From DAOMOP01 sp035444405 (GTDB lineage: Bacteria > Pseudomonadota > Gammaproteobacteria > Burkholderiales > Rhodocyclaceae): a stretch of 12,099 nucleotides of DNA. Location of the stretch: assembly GCA_035444405.1 (NCBI GenBank), contig DAOMOP010000123.1, positions 1-12,099 of the forward strand, in the 5' to 3' direction. Positions 1 to 8,125 of this stretch are shown here, piece by piece. Under the pieces are notes generated by a model. The model was given only the letters and a program-made list of their open reading frames with translations, did not search any database and was not told the DNA's origin. Every line of letters starts with the position of its first letter. The stretch's first letter is position 1. A program made the translations under genes and the position numbers.

Positions 1-46
1 GCTGCGCGCGCACGGTGCCAACGAAATCCTCGCCGCGCTCGGCTGA
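1..46 (+). CDS. hemC: Porphobilinogen deaminase (hydroxymethylbilane synthase), C-terminal end only
   Basis: Only the last 14 codons and the TGA stop (44-46) lie in the window, read in the frame starting at base 2. They encode a tail ending GANEILAALG, typical of the C-terminus of proteobacterial HemC. The enzyme polymerises four porphobilinogens into hydroxymethylbilane, the substrate of the next gene's product. The call rests on this short tail plus its position 12 nt before hemD, the standard hemC-hemD order. The stop codon overlaps the GAAGG ribosome-binding site of hemD (45-49), which suggests translational coupling. Confidence 0.75.
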   Translation, partial: LRAHGANEILAALG

Positions 47-58
47 AGGCCGCCGCGC

Positions 59-835
59 ATGCCTGCCGAAAGCCTGAAGGGGCGGCGCATCGTCGTCACG
101 CGCCCGGCCGGCCAGGCCGAGTCGCTGTGCGCGGCCATCGAGGCGCGCGGCGGCATCGCGCTGCGCTTTCCGGTGCTGGCGATCTCGCCGGCGGCCGACA
201 CCGGTGGGCTCGAAGTGGTGGTGGCGCAGCTCGATGCATTCGATCTCGCCTTCTTCGTGAGCCCGAATGCGGTGCGCCACGCGCTCGAATTCATCCTCGC
301 GCGGCGGACGTGGCCGCCGCGCGTCGCCGTCGCGACGGTCGGCAAGGGCAGCGAGCGCGCGCTGCACGAGCTCGGCTTCGAGCACGTGATCGCACCGCAG
401 GCCGGGTTCGACAGCGAAGCGGTGCTGGCTCTGCCCGAATTCGGCGAGACAGCCGTGGCCGGCAGGCGCATCGTGATCTTTCGCGGCGATGGCGGCCGCG
501 ACCTGCTCGGCGACACGCTCAAGCGGCGTGGCGCGCGCGTCGACTACGTGACCTGTTACCGGCGCCACCGCCCCGATCTCGACGCCCAACCCCTGCTGGA
601 CCTGGCGCGTCGCGGTGAACTCGCGGCGATCACGCTGACCAGCAGCGAGGGCGTCGGCCACTTCTCTGCAATGCTCGGCAGCGAAGGCATGACGACGGTG
701 CGCGCGCTGCCGGTGTTCGCCTCCCATCCGCGCATCGTCGCCTGTGCCCATGACGCCGGTTTTGCGAATGTCATCGAGACGGCGCCCGGCGACGCGGGCC
801 TGATCGCGAGCCTCGAGCGGCATTTCGATGCGTGA
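59..835 (+). CDS. hemD: Uroporphyrinogen-III synthase
   Basis: This 258-residue cytosolic enzyme closes hydroxymethylbilane with inversion of ring D to give uroporphyrinogen III, the branch point of heme, siroheme and cobalamin. It is full length for the family. Recognisable segments are VVTRPAGQAESL near residues 12-23, FVSPNAV (66-72), VGKGSERAL (94-102), RGDGGRDLL (142-150) and TSSEGV (194-199). HemD is poorly conserved overall, so these short segments and the neighbourhood (hemC before, hemX/hemY after) carry the call. The ATG at 59 is supported by GAAGG at 45-49, 9 nt upstream and overlapping the hemC stop. No frame damage is seen. Confidence 0.93.
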   Translation: MPAESLKGRRIVVTRPAGQAESLCAAIEARGGIALRFPVLAISPAADTGGLEVVVAQLDAFDLAFFVSPNAVRHALEFILARRTWPPRVAVATVGKGSERALHELGFEHVIAPQAGFDSEAVLALPEFGETAVAGRRIVIFRGDGGRDLLGDTLKRRGARVDYVTCYRRHRPDLDAQPLLDLARRGELAAITLTSSEGVGHFSAMLGSEGMTTVRALPVFASHPRIVACAHDAGFANVIETAPGDAGLIASLERHFDA

Positions 836-894
836 GGCGTTGTCGTCGCGTTCTTCGTTCCAATTGATTTTGCGTATGGCCTTTGGCCGCCGTT

Positions 895-903
895 TGTTAT
901 AGA
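895..903 (+). promoter_or_regulatory. Candidate extended -10 promoter for hemX-hemY
   Basis: The 134-bp gap between hemD and hemX contains a markedly AT-richer patch (about 850-905) than its surroundings. TGTTATAGA at 895-903 fits an extended -10 element (TGn followed by TATAGA, 4 of 6 to consensus). The hexamer 17 nt upstream (875-880, TATGGC) is a poor -35, which extended -10 promoters tolerate. A start near 910 would give a leader of about 60 nt. hemX may still be read through from hemC-hemD, since no terminator with a T-tract lies in the gap. Confidence 0.33.
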
Positions 904-969
904 TTCGGGAGCTCGTTGCCTCGCTTCCCGCGCCGCCCGTAATCGCCTGCCTCGCTGACGTTCCAGATC

Positions 970-2813
970 ATGAAAAAACACAAACCCGCGCTTACCCAGC
1001 CGCCGACCGGTCCCAAGGGCGGCAAAACCCAGGCTGCCGACAAGGATGTCCAGGCGCACTCCGCCGACCAGGACATCAAGACCACTCAGGGGGCGCCCGC
1101 ACCGGAGAAACCCGTAGCGGCCGAGGCGGACCAGACGAAGCCGTCCGCCGACACGACCGGCAAGAACGGCAAGGGCGGGGCCGAGGACAAGGACGCTGCC
1201 ACGACGGCGGCGGCGCAGCCGGCGATCGACGTCGAGGCCTCGCGTGAGATGGCGGAGAAGCCGGCCGCGCCGAGTGCCGCGCAAGCAACTGCCGAGTCCG
1301 GAAGCACCGCGTCCGCAGCGGCGGATGGCACCGCAAGAACCGCAGCCGAGGCCGCCGGGACCGCGGCGTCCGGTGCCGTGGCGGAAGAATCGCCGCGCCA
1401 GAAGAAGTCCGCAGTCGCGGCAGGCGGCGGCACGAGCAGCGCCGAGGCCGAGGACGTGTCCAAAGCCGGTGGCGCGGGTGAGGCTGCCTCCGGCGCGGAG
1501 CTCGAGGCGGAAGGCGAGCGGAAGCCCGAAGGCGAGCAGAAGCCCGAAGACGAACAGAAGCCCGAGGGCGAGCAGAAACCCGAGGGCGAGCAGAAGCCCG
1601 AGGGCGAGCAGAAGCCCGAGGGTGAGCAGAAGCCCGAGGGTGAGCAGAAGTCACCGCCGCAGGCGAGGCCGCGCAGGCGGCGGGCACGCCGTCGGAGCCG
1701 GCCGCGGCGCCCGCCGCAGCGGCTGCCCAGCCCGCTCCGCGCCGCGGCGGCGTATTCACGTTGTTCGTATCGCTGATCGCGCTGATCGGCGTCGGTGTGG
1801 TCGGCTGGCAGGTCTATGAGCTGCGCCAGGCCTCGGTCGAGACGCGCGAGGAAGTCGCGCAGCGCCTTGCTGCCGGCGACACCGCGCTCACCGAGCTGCG
1901 GGCACTGGTGCGCCAGCAGAACGAATCGATCGCGTCGGTGCAGGGGCGCTTCGGCGCGATCGAAGCGAAGGTCAACGAATCCGAAGGCATGGCGGCTGCG
2001 CTCGAGGCGATGTACCGCGAGCAGACGCGCTCGCGCGCCGACCAGGTGCTGGCCGAGATCGAGCAGGCGATCAACATCGCCGCCCAACAGCTGCAGCTGG
2101 CCGGAAACTTCGAGGCCGCGCTGATCGCGCTGCAGGGTGCGGAGGCGCGACTGGCACTGCCCGAGCTTGCGCATCTGCAGCCGCTGCGGCGTGCGCTGAT
2201 CACCGACATCGATGCGCTGAAGGCGCATCCGCAGGTCGATGTGTCGGGCCTCGCACTGCGTCTGGAAATCCTGCTCGAGCGCATCGACGGTCTGCCGCTG
2301 GCCTTCGAGGTCGCACTGGAGCGGGCCGCCGCCGAGCACGAGAAGCTGCTGGCCGATCACGAGAACGGCGAGGTCGGCCCGTTCCGGCTTTCGCTCGAGT
2401 ATGCGCGCGCGCTGGCGATCGACGTGTGGAACGAAGTCAAGGGCATGGTGCGGCTCGAGCGCCTCGATCAGGCCGATCCGGTGCTGCTGTCGCCCGAGCA
2501 GAGCACCTATCTGCGCGAGAACGTCAAGATTCGCCTGCTCACGGCGCGGCTCGCGCTGCTCGGGCGCGACGGGCGCACCTACGCGACCGACCTCAAGCAG
2601 GCGCGCGACTGGATCGAGCGCTTCTTCGATACCAGCGACGAGCGCGTGCAGCGCGTCGTCACCGACCTCACCGAGCTCGAGCAGACGCCCGTCAAGGCCG
2701 AGCCGCCGTCGCTGTCCGAGACCTTCGCGGCGCTGCGACTCGTGCAGGCGCGGCCCGCCGGTGTGCGACCGTCGGGGCCGACTGCCGGGTCCGACGCCGG
2801 CGGCTCGCGCTAA
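970..2813 (+). pseudogene. hemX: HemX-family membrane protein (annotated in the family as uroporphyrinogen-III C-methyltransferase-like), frameshifted
   Basis: HemX proteins are single-pass inner-membrane proteins encoded between hemD and hemY. Their exact role is unsettled, and the methyltransferase label is probably wrong because no SAM-binding motif is visible. The ATG at 970 opens a long hydrophilic Ala/Glu/Lys/Pro-rich segment that includes eight EGEQKP-like repeats. That frame then turns arginine-rich and stops at 1774-1776. The HemX body continues in the -1 frame: a Pro/Ala linker, a transmembrane helix coded by about 1752-1808, then a coiled-coil-rich periplasmic domain to the TAA at 2811. 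The switch must lie between about 1644 and 1665, because the second frame has a TGA at 1641-1643. One added base there gives 614 residues. The only start codon in the second frame before the body is a TTG at 1761 inside the membrane helix, so separate translation is unlikely. The upstream ribosome-binding site is weak. Confidence 0.85.
1510..1650 (+). repeat. 18-bp tandem repeat, about eight units, in-frame in hemX
   Basis: Eight head-to-tail units begin at 1510, 1528, 1546, 1564, 1582, 1600, 1618 and 1636. Each encodes EGEQKP or a near variant: the first has R for Q, the third has EDEQKP, and the last loses its final proline. Units five and six are identical, and the last two share a GGT glycine codon, which points to recent local duplication. 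Because the unit is 18 bp, copy-number change would not alter the reading frame. The array lies in the cytoplasmic N-terminal extension of HemX, directly before the frameshift. Confidence 0.95.
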
Positions 2814-2822
2814 GGAGCCGTC

Positions 2823-4013
2823 ATGCGTGCAATGCTCTGGATTATCGCGATCTTCGCGCTGGCCGCCGGTGTGGCGATGCTTGCAGGGGCCAACGACGGC
2901 TACGTGCTGGTGGTGCTGTCGCCGTGGCGGGCTCAGCTGTCGCTGAATCTGGCGATCGTGCTGGTGCTGCTGTCCTTCCTGGCGATCTATCTGCTGCTGC
3001 GACTGGTCAGCAAGACGCTGGACCTGCCCGGGCGGGTCGGTTCGCTGCGCAGCCGCCGGCGGCTCGAGAAGGCTTCGCGCTCGATGCGCGACGCGCTCGG
3101 CGCGCTTTTCGAAGGGCGCTTCAACGAGTCGATCAGGCACGCGCGTGTCGCGTATGCGGCGGAGGGGCGCTCACCGGTGGCTGCACTGGTGGCCGCCCGC
3201 GCCGCGCACTCGCTGCACGACGAAGGCCGGTATCGTGAATGGATGCAGCGCGCGGCCGGCGGCGACGAAGGCCGCATCGCGCAGCTGCTGACCGAAGCCG
3301 AGCTGGCCATCGCGGCCAATCGCTTCGACGATGCGGCCGCGGCACTCGAGGCGCTGCGGCGGCGCGAGCACCGCAGCACGATGGCGCTGCGCATGTCGCT
3401 CGAGGTCGCCAAGGCGCTCGGACGCTGGGAGCAGGTGCCCGAGCTCGTGCGTCAGCTGATCGCCAACCGTGCGATGACGGCCGAGACGGCGCGGCCGCTG
3501 ATCCGGCGCGCCCATCTCGAGCGCATGCGTGCGCTCGGTGAGGATGCCGAGCAGCTCGCCGCATACTGGCGCTCACTGTCCAAGGACGAGCTCGGCGACG
3601 ATGAGTTCGTCGCACAGGCCTTGCCGCTGCTGGCTGCGGTGGGTCAGGGTGCGATCGCACGCCGCACCGTCGAGCGGCTGCTCGACGGGCGCTGGAACAG
3701 CGCGCTGGCGCGCCGCTATGCGCTGTGTGCCGGAGAGGGCGACGAGGCGAAGGACGCGCTGTCGCGCGCCGAGAAGTGGCTGAACCACCATCCGGACGAC
3801 GCGGGGCTGCTGTATTCGCTCGGCCGTCAGTGCATGGCCGCGCAGATCTGGGGCAAGGCGCAGAGCTATCTGGAGGCGTCGCTGAAGCAGGAGCCGGCCG
3901 CCGACACGCATTACGCGCTGGCCGAGCTGATGGAGCAGCTCGGGCGTCCCGAAGAGGCGACGGTTCATTATCGCGAGGCCGCGAAGTTCGCGACCCGCGA
4001 GCCTGCGCAGTGA
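2823..4013 (+). CDS. hemY: HemY, inner-membrane TPR-like protein of heme/protoheme biosynthesis
   Basis: The 396-residue protein is the usual length for proteobacterial HemY, which is unrelated to the Bacillus protoporphyrinogen oxidase of the same name. Two hydrophobic helices, about residues 4-22 and 39-62, form the HemY_N membrane anchor. The rest is alpha-helical and rich in Ala/Leu/Glu/Arg, with TPR-like repeats; the clearest are near residues 325-392 (for example DAGLLYSLGRQCMAAQIWGK and HYALAELMEQLGRPEEA). It is thought to act as a scaffold for late heme enzymes, but its mechanism is not established. AAGGAG at 2812-2817 overlaps the hemX stop and sits 5 nt before the ATG, so it is translationally coupled to hemX. 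No frame damage is visible. Confidence 0.92.
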   Translation: MRAMLWIIAIFALAAGVAMLAGANDGYVLVVLSPWRAQLSLNLAIVLVLLSFLAIYLLLRLVSKTLDLPGRVGSLRSRRRLEKASRSMRDALGALFEGRFNESIRHARVAYAAEGRSPVAALVAARAAHSLHDEGRYREWMQRAAGGDEGRIAQLLTEAELAIAANRFDDAAAALEALRRREHRSTMALRMSLEVAKALGRWEQVPELVRQLIANRAMTAETARPLIRRAHLERMRALGEDAEQLAAYWRSLSKDELGDDEFVAQALPLLAAVGQGAIARRTVERLLDGRWNSALARRYALCAGEGDEAKDALSRAEKWLNHHPDDAGLLYSLGRQCMAAQIWGKAQSYLEASLKQEPAADTHYALAELMEQLGRPEEATVHYREAAKFATREPAQ

Positions 4014-4056
4014 CGTGACGCGCGGCGCGCTGCGCTGCCGACGCTGACGGCGACGA

Positions 4057-4096
4057 CGATGCCCGCACGCGCTTGCGCGGCGGGCATCGCTGTTTT
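4057..4096 (+). terminator. Intrinsic terminator after hemY
   Basis: A perfect 10-bp stem (CGATGCCCGC at 4057-4066 with GCGGGCATCG at 4080-4089) is extended inside by a further 4 bp across one bulged A, closing on a CTTG tetraloop. GCTGTTTT follows, with the T-tract at 4093-4096. It begins 44 nt after the hemY stop, in the gap between the convergent hemY and hemF. On the opposite strand the stem is preceded by AAAA but not followed by a T-tract, so it is best read as a plus-strand terminator that may also block hemF read-through. I see nothing else in 4097-4215. Confidence 0.75.
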
Positions 4097-4215
4097 CGCG
4101 TGTGCGCTGCATGCGAGCGCGGAGGCGGTCGGAGGCCGTATCGCGTTGTCGGCGCGCGGCTGCCGGCTGCGACGTCGCGCGGGCCTCCGGCGCGGGCGCC
4201 GTCAGGGGGCGCGCT

Positions 4216-5128
4216 TCAGGCCCAGTCGCGCGGGGGCAGGAATTCGTCGTACAGGCGCGCCTCCGGCGTACCCGGCTGCGGCGCCCAGTCGTAGCGCCAT
4301 TTCACCAGCGGCGGCAGCGACATCAGAATCGACTCGGTGCGGCCCCCCGACTGCAGCCCGAACAGCGTGCCGCGGTCGAACACCAGATTGAATTCGACGT
4401 AGCGGCCGCGCCGGTAGGCCTGGATCGCGCTCGCGCTCGCCGTAGGCGAGCTCGCGACGGCGCGTGACGATCGGCATGTAGGCGGGCAGGAAGGCGTCGC
4501 CGACGCTGCGCGTGAGTCCGAACGCGTGCTCGAAGGCGACGCTGCCGTCCGCGCCGAGATCGTCGAAGAACAGGCCGCCGACGCCGCGCGCTTCGTTGCG
4601 GTGCTTGAGGACGAAGTAGCGGTCGCACCACGTCTTCAGCCGCCGGTACTCGGCCTCGCCGCCGAAGGGCAACACGGCGGCCTTGCAGGTCGCGTGAAAG
4701 TGGCGCACGTCCTCTTCGAACGGGTAGTAGGGGGTGAGATCCATGCCGCCGCCGAACCACCACACCGGTTCGCTGCCGGCCGCGCTCGCGACAAAGGCGC
4801 GCACGTTCATGTGCACGGTCGGACAGTACGGATTGCGCGGGTGCAACACGAGCGACACGCCCATCGCCTCGAAGCCGCGCCCGGCCAGTTCGGGCCGGTG
4901 GGCGCTCGCCGAGGCCGGCATCGCATCGCCGGTGACGTGCGAGAAGTTCACGCCGCCGCGCTCGAAGAAGCCGCCTTCCTCGAGGACGCGCGTGATGCCG
5001 CCCCCACCGCCCGGGCGCTGCCAGCCGTCGGTGCGAAACGACTGGCCGTCGAACGCCTCCAGTCGTGTGACGATGTCCTGTTGCAGGCCGAGCAGGTACT
5101 GCCTGATCGCGGCGGAGTCGATGCCCAT
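4216..5128 (-). pseudogene. hemF: Oxygen-dependent coproporphyrinogen-III oxidase, frameshifted near the C-terminus
   Basis: HemF oxidatively decarboxylates coproporphyrinogen III to protoporphyrinogen IX using O2. The start MGIDSAAIRQ at 5128 fits the family N-terminus, although the ribosome-binding site is weak. Conserved segments are HPRNPYCPTVHMNVR (residues 96-110), GGGMDLTPYYP (126-136) and KHRNEARGVGGLFFDD (175-190), with family histidines at 96, 106, 145 and 176. After GERER (residue 234, near 4424-4432) the frame is lost. The expected IQAYRRGRYVEFNLV segment resumes in another frame and runs through the usual GGRTESILMSLPPLVKWRYDW to an RDWA ending at the TGA 4216-4218. Adding two bases gives 304 residues, the normal length. 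The uncorrected frame reads on to a stop at 4202. purD ends 13 nt upstream, so the two are probably co-transcribed. Confidence 0.9.
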
Positions 5129-5141
5129 CGTGGCCGTGACG

Positions 5142-6422
5142 TCAGCTCTTGCGCGCGACGGCGCGATGGCCGATGTCGCGGCGGTACTGGCGCCCATCGA
5201 AGACGATCGCGTCGGCGACGTCGTAGGCACGCCTTTGCGCACTGCGCACGTTGTCGCCCAGTGCGGTCACGCACAGCACGCGCCCGCCGGCGGTCACCAG
5301 GCGACCTTCGCCGTCTTCGGCCGTGCCGGCATGAAAGACATGCACGTCGTCGGACGCGTCCGCCGGCACACCGGAGATCACGTCACCCTTGTGCGGCGCC
5401 TCGGGATAACCGGCCGCGGCGAGCACGACGCCGAGCGCGACGCGGCGGTCCCATTCGGCCTCGACCTTGTCGAGACGGCCGGCCAGTGCGGCCTCGATCA
5501 GGTCGGAGAGGTCGGTCTTCAGCCGCATCAGGATCGGCTGCGTCTCGGGGTCGCCCATGCGGCAGTTGAATTCGACCACGCGCGGACGTCCCTGCTCGTC
5601 GATCATCAGGCCGGCATACAGAAAGCCGGTGTAGGGCAGCCCGTCGGCGCTCATGCCCGCGAGCGTCGGCTGAATGACCTCGCGCATCACGCGCGCGTGC
5701 ACTTCCGGCGTCACCACCGGCGCCGGCGAATACGCACCCATGCCGCCGGTGTTGGGCCCGCTGTCGTTGTCGGCGAGGCGCTTGTGATCCTGGCTGGTCG
5801 CCAGCGCCAGTGCGTGGCGGCCGTCGGCCATGACGATGAAGCTCGCCTCCTCGCCGCGCAGGAACTCCTCGATGACGACGCGCGCGCCGGCGTCGCCCAT
5901 GCGGTTGTCGCGCAGCATCATGTCGATCGCGGCGTGCGCCTCGTCGGGGGTCATCGCGACGACGACGCCCTTGCCGGCGGCCAGGCCGTCGGCCTTGACG
6001 ACGATCGGTGCCCCCTGGCGCTCGACGTAGTCGTGCGCGGCGGCCGCATCGGAGAAGGTCGCGTAGGCGGCGGTCGGGATGTTGTGCCGCACCAGGAAGC
6101 GCTTGGCGAAGTCCTTCGAGCTCTCGAGCTGGGCGGCGCCGCGGGTCGGTCCGAAGATGGGCAGATCGGCGTCGCGGAACGCGTCGACGATGCCGGCGGC
6201 GAGCGGCGCCTCGGGGCCGACGACGGTGAACTGCACGTTCTCGCGCTGCGCCAGCGCGACCAGCGCGTCGATCGCCGTCACCGGGACGTTTTCGACGAGC
6301 GGCTCGCGGGCCGTTCCGGCGTTGCCGGGCGCGACCAGCACGCGGGTGATCTTGGGCGATTGTGCGAGCTTCCACGCCAGAGCGTGTTCGCGACCGCCGG
6401 ATCCGATGACGAGTACTTTCAT
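5142..6422 (-). CDS. purD: Phosphoribosylamine-glycine ligase (GAR synthetase)
   Basis: PurD joins glycine to 5-phosphoribosylamine with ATP, the second step of purine synthesis. The 426-residue protein is full length and intact. Visible features are the N-terminal VLVIGSGGREHALAWKL (residues 3-19), KADGLAAGKGV of the ATP-grasp fold (143-153), SQDHKR (210-215), GPNTGGMGAYSP (222-233) and the metal-site segment VEFNCRMGDPETQ (283-295). The ATG at 6422 is set by the family start MKVLVIGSGG; no good ribosome-binding site precedes it. It lies 52 nt after the purH stop and 13 nt before hemF, so it sits in the middle of the purine part of the minus-strand operon. Confidence 0.97.
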   Translation of the reverse strand: MKVLVIGSGGREHALAWKLAQSPKITRVLVAPGNAGTAREPLVENVPVTAIDALVALAQRENVQFTVVGPEAPLAAGIVDAFRDADLPIFGPTRGAAQLESSKDFAKRFLVRHNIPTAAYATFSDAAAAHDYVERQGAPIVVKADGLAAGKGVVVAMTPDEAHAAIDMMLRDNRMGDAGARVVIEEFLRGEEASFIVMADGRHALALATSQDHKRLADNDSGPNTGGMGAYSPAPVVTPEVHARVMREVIQPTLAGMSADGLPYTGFLYAGLMIDEQGRPRVVEFNCRMGDPETQPILMRLKTDLSDLIEAALAGRLDKVEAEWDRRVALGVVLAAAGYPEAPHKGDVISGVPADASDDVHVFHAGTAEDGEGRLVTAGGRVLCVTALGDNVRSAQRRAYDVADAIVFDGRQYRRDIGHRAVARKS

Positions 6423-6474
6423 GGCTGATTCGAGTCGGGGTGGGAAATGCCGGAGACGTCGTGCCGGGGTCTGG

Positions 6475-8048
6475 TCAGTGGCGGAAGTGGCGGTAGCCGG
6501 TGAACACCATCGCCACGCCCTGCTCGTCGGCCGCGGCGATGACCTCGGCGTCGCGCATCGAGCCGCCCGGCTGGATCACCGCGGTCGCGCCGGCCTGGGC
6601 GAGCACGTCGAGCCCATCGCGGAACGGGAAGAAGGCATCCGACGCGACGACCGAGCCCTTGACCGCAAGGCCGGCGTTGTCGGCCTTGATCGCGGCGATG
6701 CGCGCGGAGTCGACGCGGCTCATCTGACCGGCGCCGACGCCGACCGTCATGCCGTCGCGGCAATAGACGATCGCATTCGACTTGACGTGCTTCGCCACGC
6801 GCCACGCGAACAGAAGATCACCCATTTCCTGCTCGGAGGGGGCGCGCTGCGTGACGACCTTCAGCTCGGCGCGCTGGACGCGCGCCTCGTCGGCGCCCTG
6901 CACCAGCAGGCCGCCGCCGACGCGCTTGTAGTCGAGCGCGCCGGCAGGCCCGACGACGGCGCAGGCGAGCACGCGCACGTTCTGCTTGCCAGCTCGAGCG
7001 CGTCGGCGCTGTAGGACGGGGCGATCAGCACCTCGAGGAACTGCGATGCGACCGCCTCGGCCGCAGCGCGATCGACCTCGCAGTTGAACGCGATGATGCC
7101 GCCGAAGGCCGACGTCGGATCGGTCGAGAAGGCCTTGCGGTAGGCCGCCTCGGCGTTTTCGGCGATGGCGACGCCGCACGGGTTGGCGTGCTTGACGATC
7201 ACGCAGGCGGCGACGCCGCCGGTGTCGAAGGCCTTCACGCACTCCCATGCCGCATCGGCATCGGCAATGTTGTTGTACGACAGCTCCTTGCCCTGCAGCT
7301 GGCGGTAGCCGGCGATCGCGCCTGCGGGCGCACCCGGCTCGCGATAGAAGGCCGCGCTCTGGTGCGGGTTCTCGCCGTAGCGCAGGTCCTGCACCTTGTC
7401 GAAGGCGAGCTGCAGCCGCTCGGGGTAGGTGTGCCGCGAGCCGTCTTCGGCCAAGCCGCTCAGGTAGTTCGCGATCGCGCCGTCGTAGCGTGCGGTGTGC
7501 GTGAAGGCCTTGACCGCCAGCGCGAAGCGGGTGCGGTAGCCGAGCTCGCCGCCGTTCGCCTCGAGCTCCGCGACGATGCCGGCGTAGTCGTCGGGGTCGG
7601 TCACGATGCCGACGCCGCCGGCGGCGTCGCCGTGGTTCTTGGCCGCGGCACGCACCATGGCCGGGCCGCCGATGTCGATGTTCTCGATCGCCTCGTCGAG
7701 CGTGCACTCGGCGCGCGCGATGGTCTGCTCGAACGGATACAGATTGACGACCACCAGGTCGATGCGCGAGATGCCGTGCGCGGCGATCGTGTCCATGTGC
7801 TCGGCGAGGTCGCGCCGCGCGAGGATGCCGCCATGGACCTTCGGGTGCAGCGTCTTGACCCGCCCGTCGAGCATTTCGGGAAAGCCGGTATGTTCGGAGA
7901 CGTCGGTGACGGCCAGGCCCGCCTTGCGCAGCATCGCCGCGGTGCCGCCGGTCGACAGCAGTGTGACGCCCATCTCCTGCAGTGCCTGGGCAAACTCGAG
8001 AATGCCGCGTTTGTCGGAGACGCTGATCAGGGCTTGGGAGACTTTCAT
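6475..8048 (-). pseudogene. purH: Bifunctional AICAR transformylase/IMP cyclohydrolase, frameshifted
   Basis: PurH carries out the last two steps to IMP: formylation of AICAR by 10-formyl-THF, then ring closure. The N-terminal cyclohydrolase domain shows SDKRG (residues 11-15), STGGT (32-36), DGRVKTLHPKVHGG (61-74) and NIDIGGPAMVRAAAKN (123-138). The transformylase domain shows LRYGENPHQ (222-230) and the catalytic-lysine segment KHANPCG (286-292). The frame is lost after LEL (residue 353, at 6990-6992). The protein resumes at KQNVRVLACAVVG in the next frame and continues through GMTVGVGAGQMSRVDS, DAFFPFRDG and VFTGYRHFRH to the TGA at 6475-6477. One missing base at about 6987-6989 reconciles everything to 524 residues, the normal length. 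The gap to fis is 77 nt with no clear ribosome-binding site. Confidence 0.93.
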
Positions 8049-8086
8049 GATGGGAGTCGCTGGAATGGGGAGACGGATAACGTCGG

Positions 8087-8105
8087 GCGCCGGCCGCGCC
8101 GGCGC
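8087..8105. repeat. Perfect GC hairpin between fis and purH
   Basis: An 8-bp perfect inverted repeat, GCGCCGGC and GCCGGCGC, is separated by CGC within the 77-nt fis-purH gap. In the minus-strand transcript it lies 38 nt before the purH start. No T-tract follows it on either strand, so it is not a standard intrinsic terminator. It could protect or separate the dusB-fis part of the message from purH, or be chance in very GC-rich DNA. Confidence 0.5.
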
Positions 8106-8125
8106 GCGAGGCTCATGGCGTAGGT

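Noticed and set aside
878..888. GGCC-TTT-GGCC inverted repeat between hemD and hemX, considered as a terminator
   Set aside because: The stem is only 4 bp and is followed by GCCGTTTG rather than a clean T-tract; it lies inside the candidate promoter region.
1641..1665. Programmed -1 frameshifting in hemX
   Set aside because: No X XXY YYZ heptamer is found at the switch: the Lys codon AAG would have to re-pair on GAA. There is also no clear downstream hairpin at the right spacing. A sequence indel is simpler, especially given similar indels in three other genes.
1086..3140. 684-codon open frame antisense to hemX and the start of hemY
   Set aside because: Over most of its length its codons pair in register with sense codons, so a stop would need TTA, CTA or TCA in the sense strand, all rare in such GC-rich DNA. 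Its product is low-complexity, includes the reverse of the tandem repeat, and resembles no family.
4734..6428. 564-codon open frame antisense to hemF and purD
   Set aside because: It is in codon register with purD on the opposite strand, which carries all the conserved motifs. Its product is rich in Arg, His, Ala and Gly with no recognisable domain.
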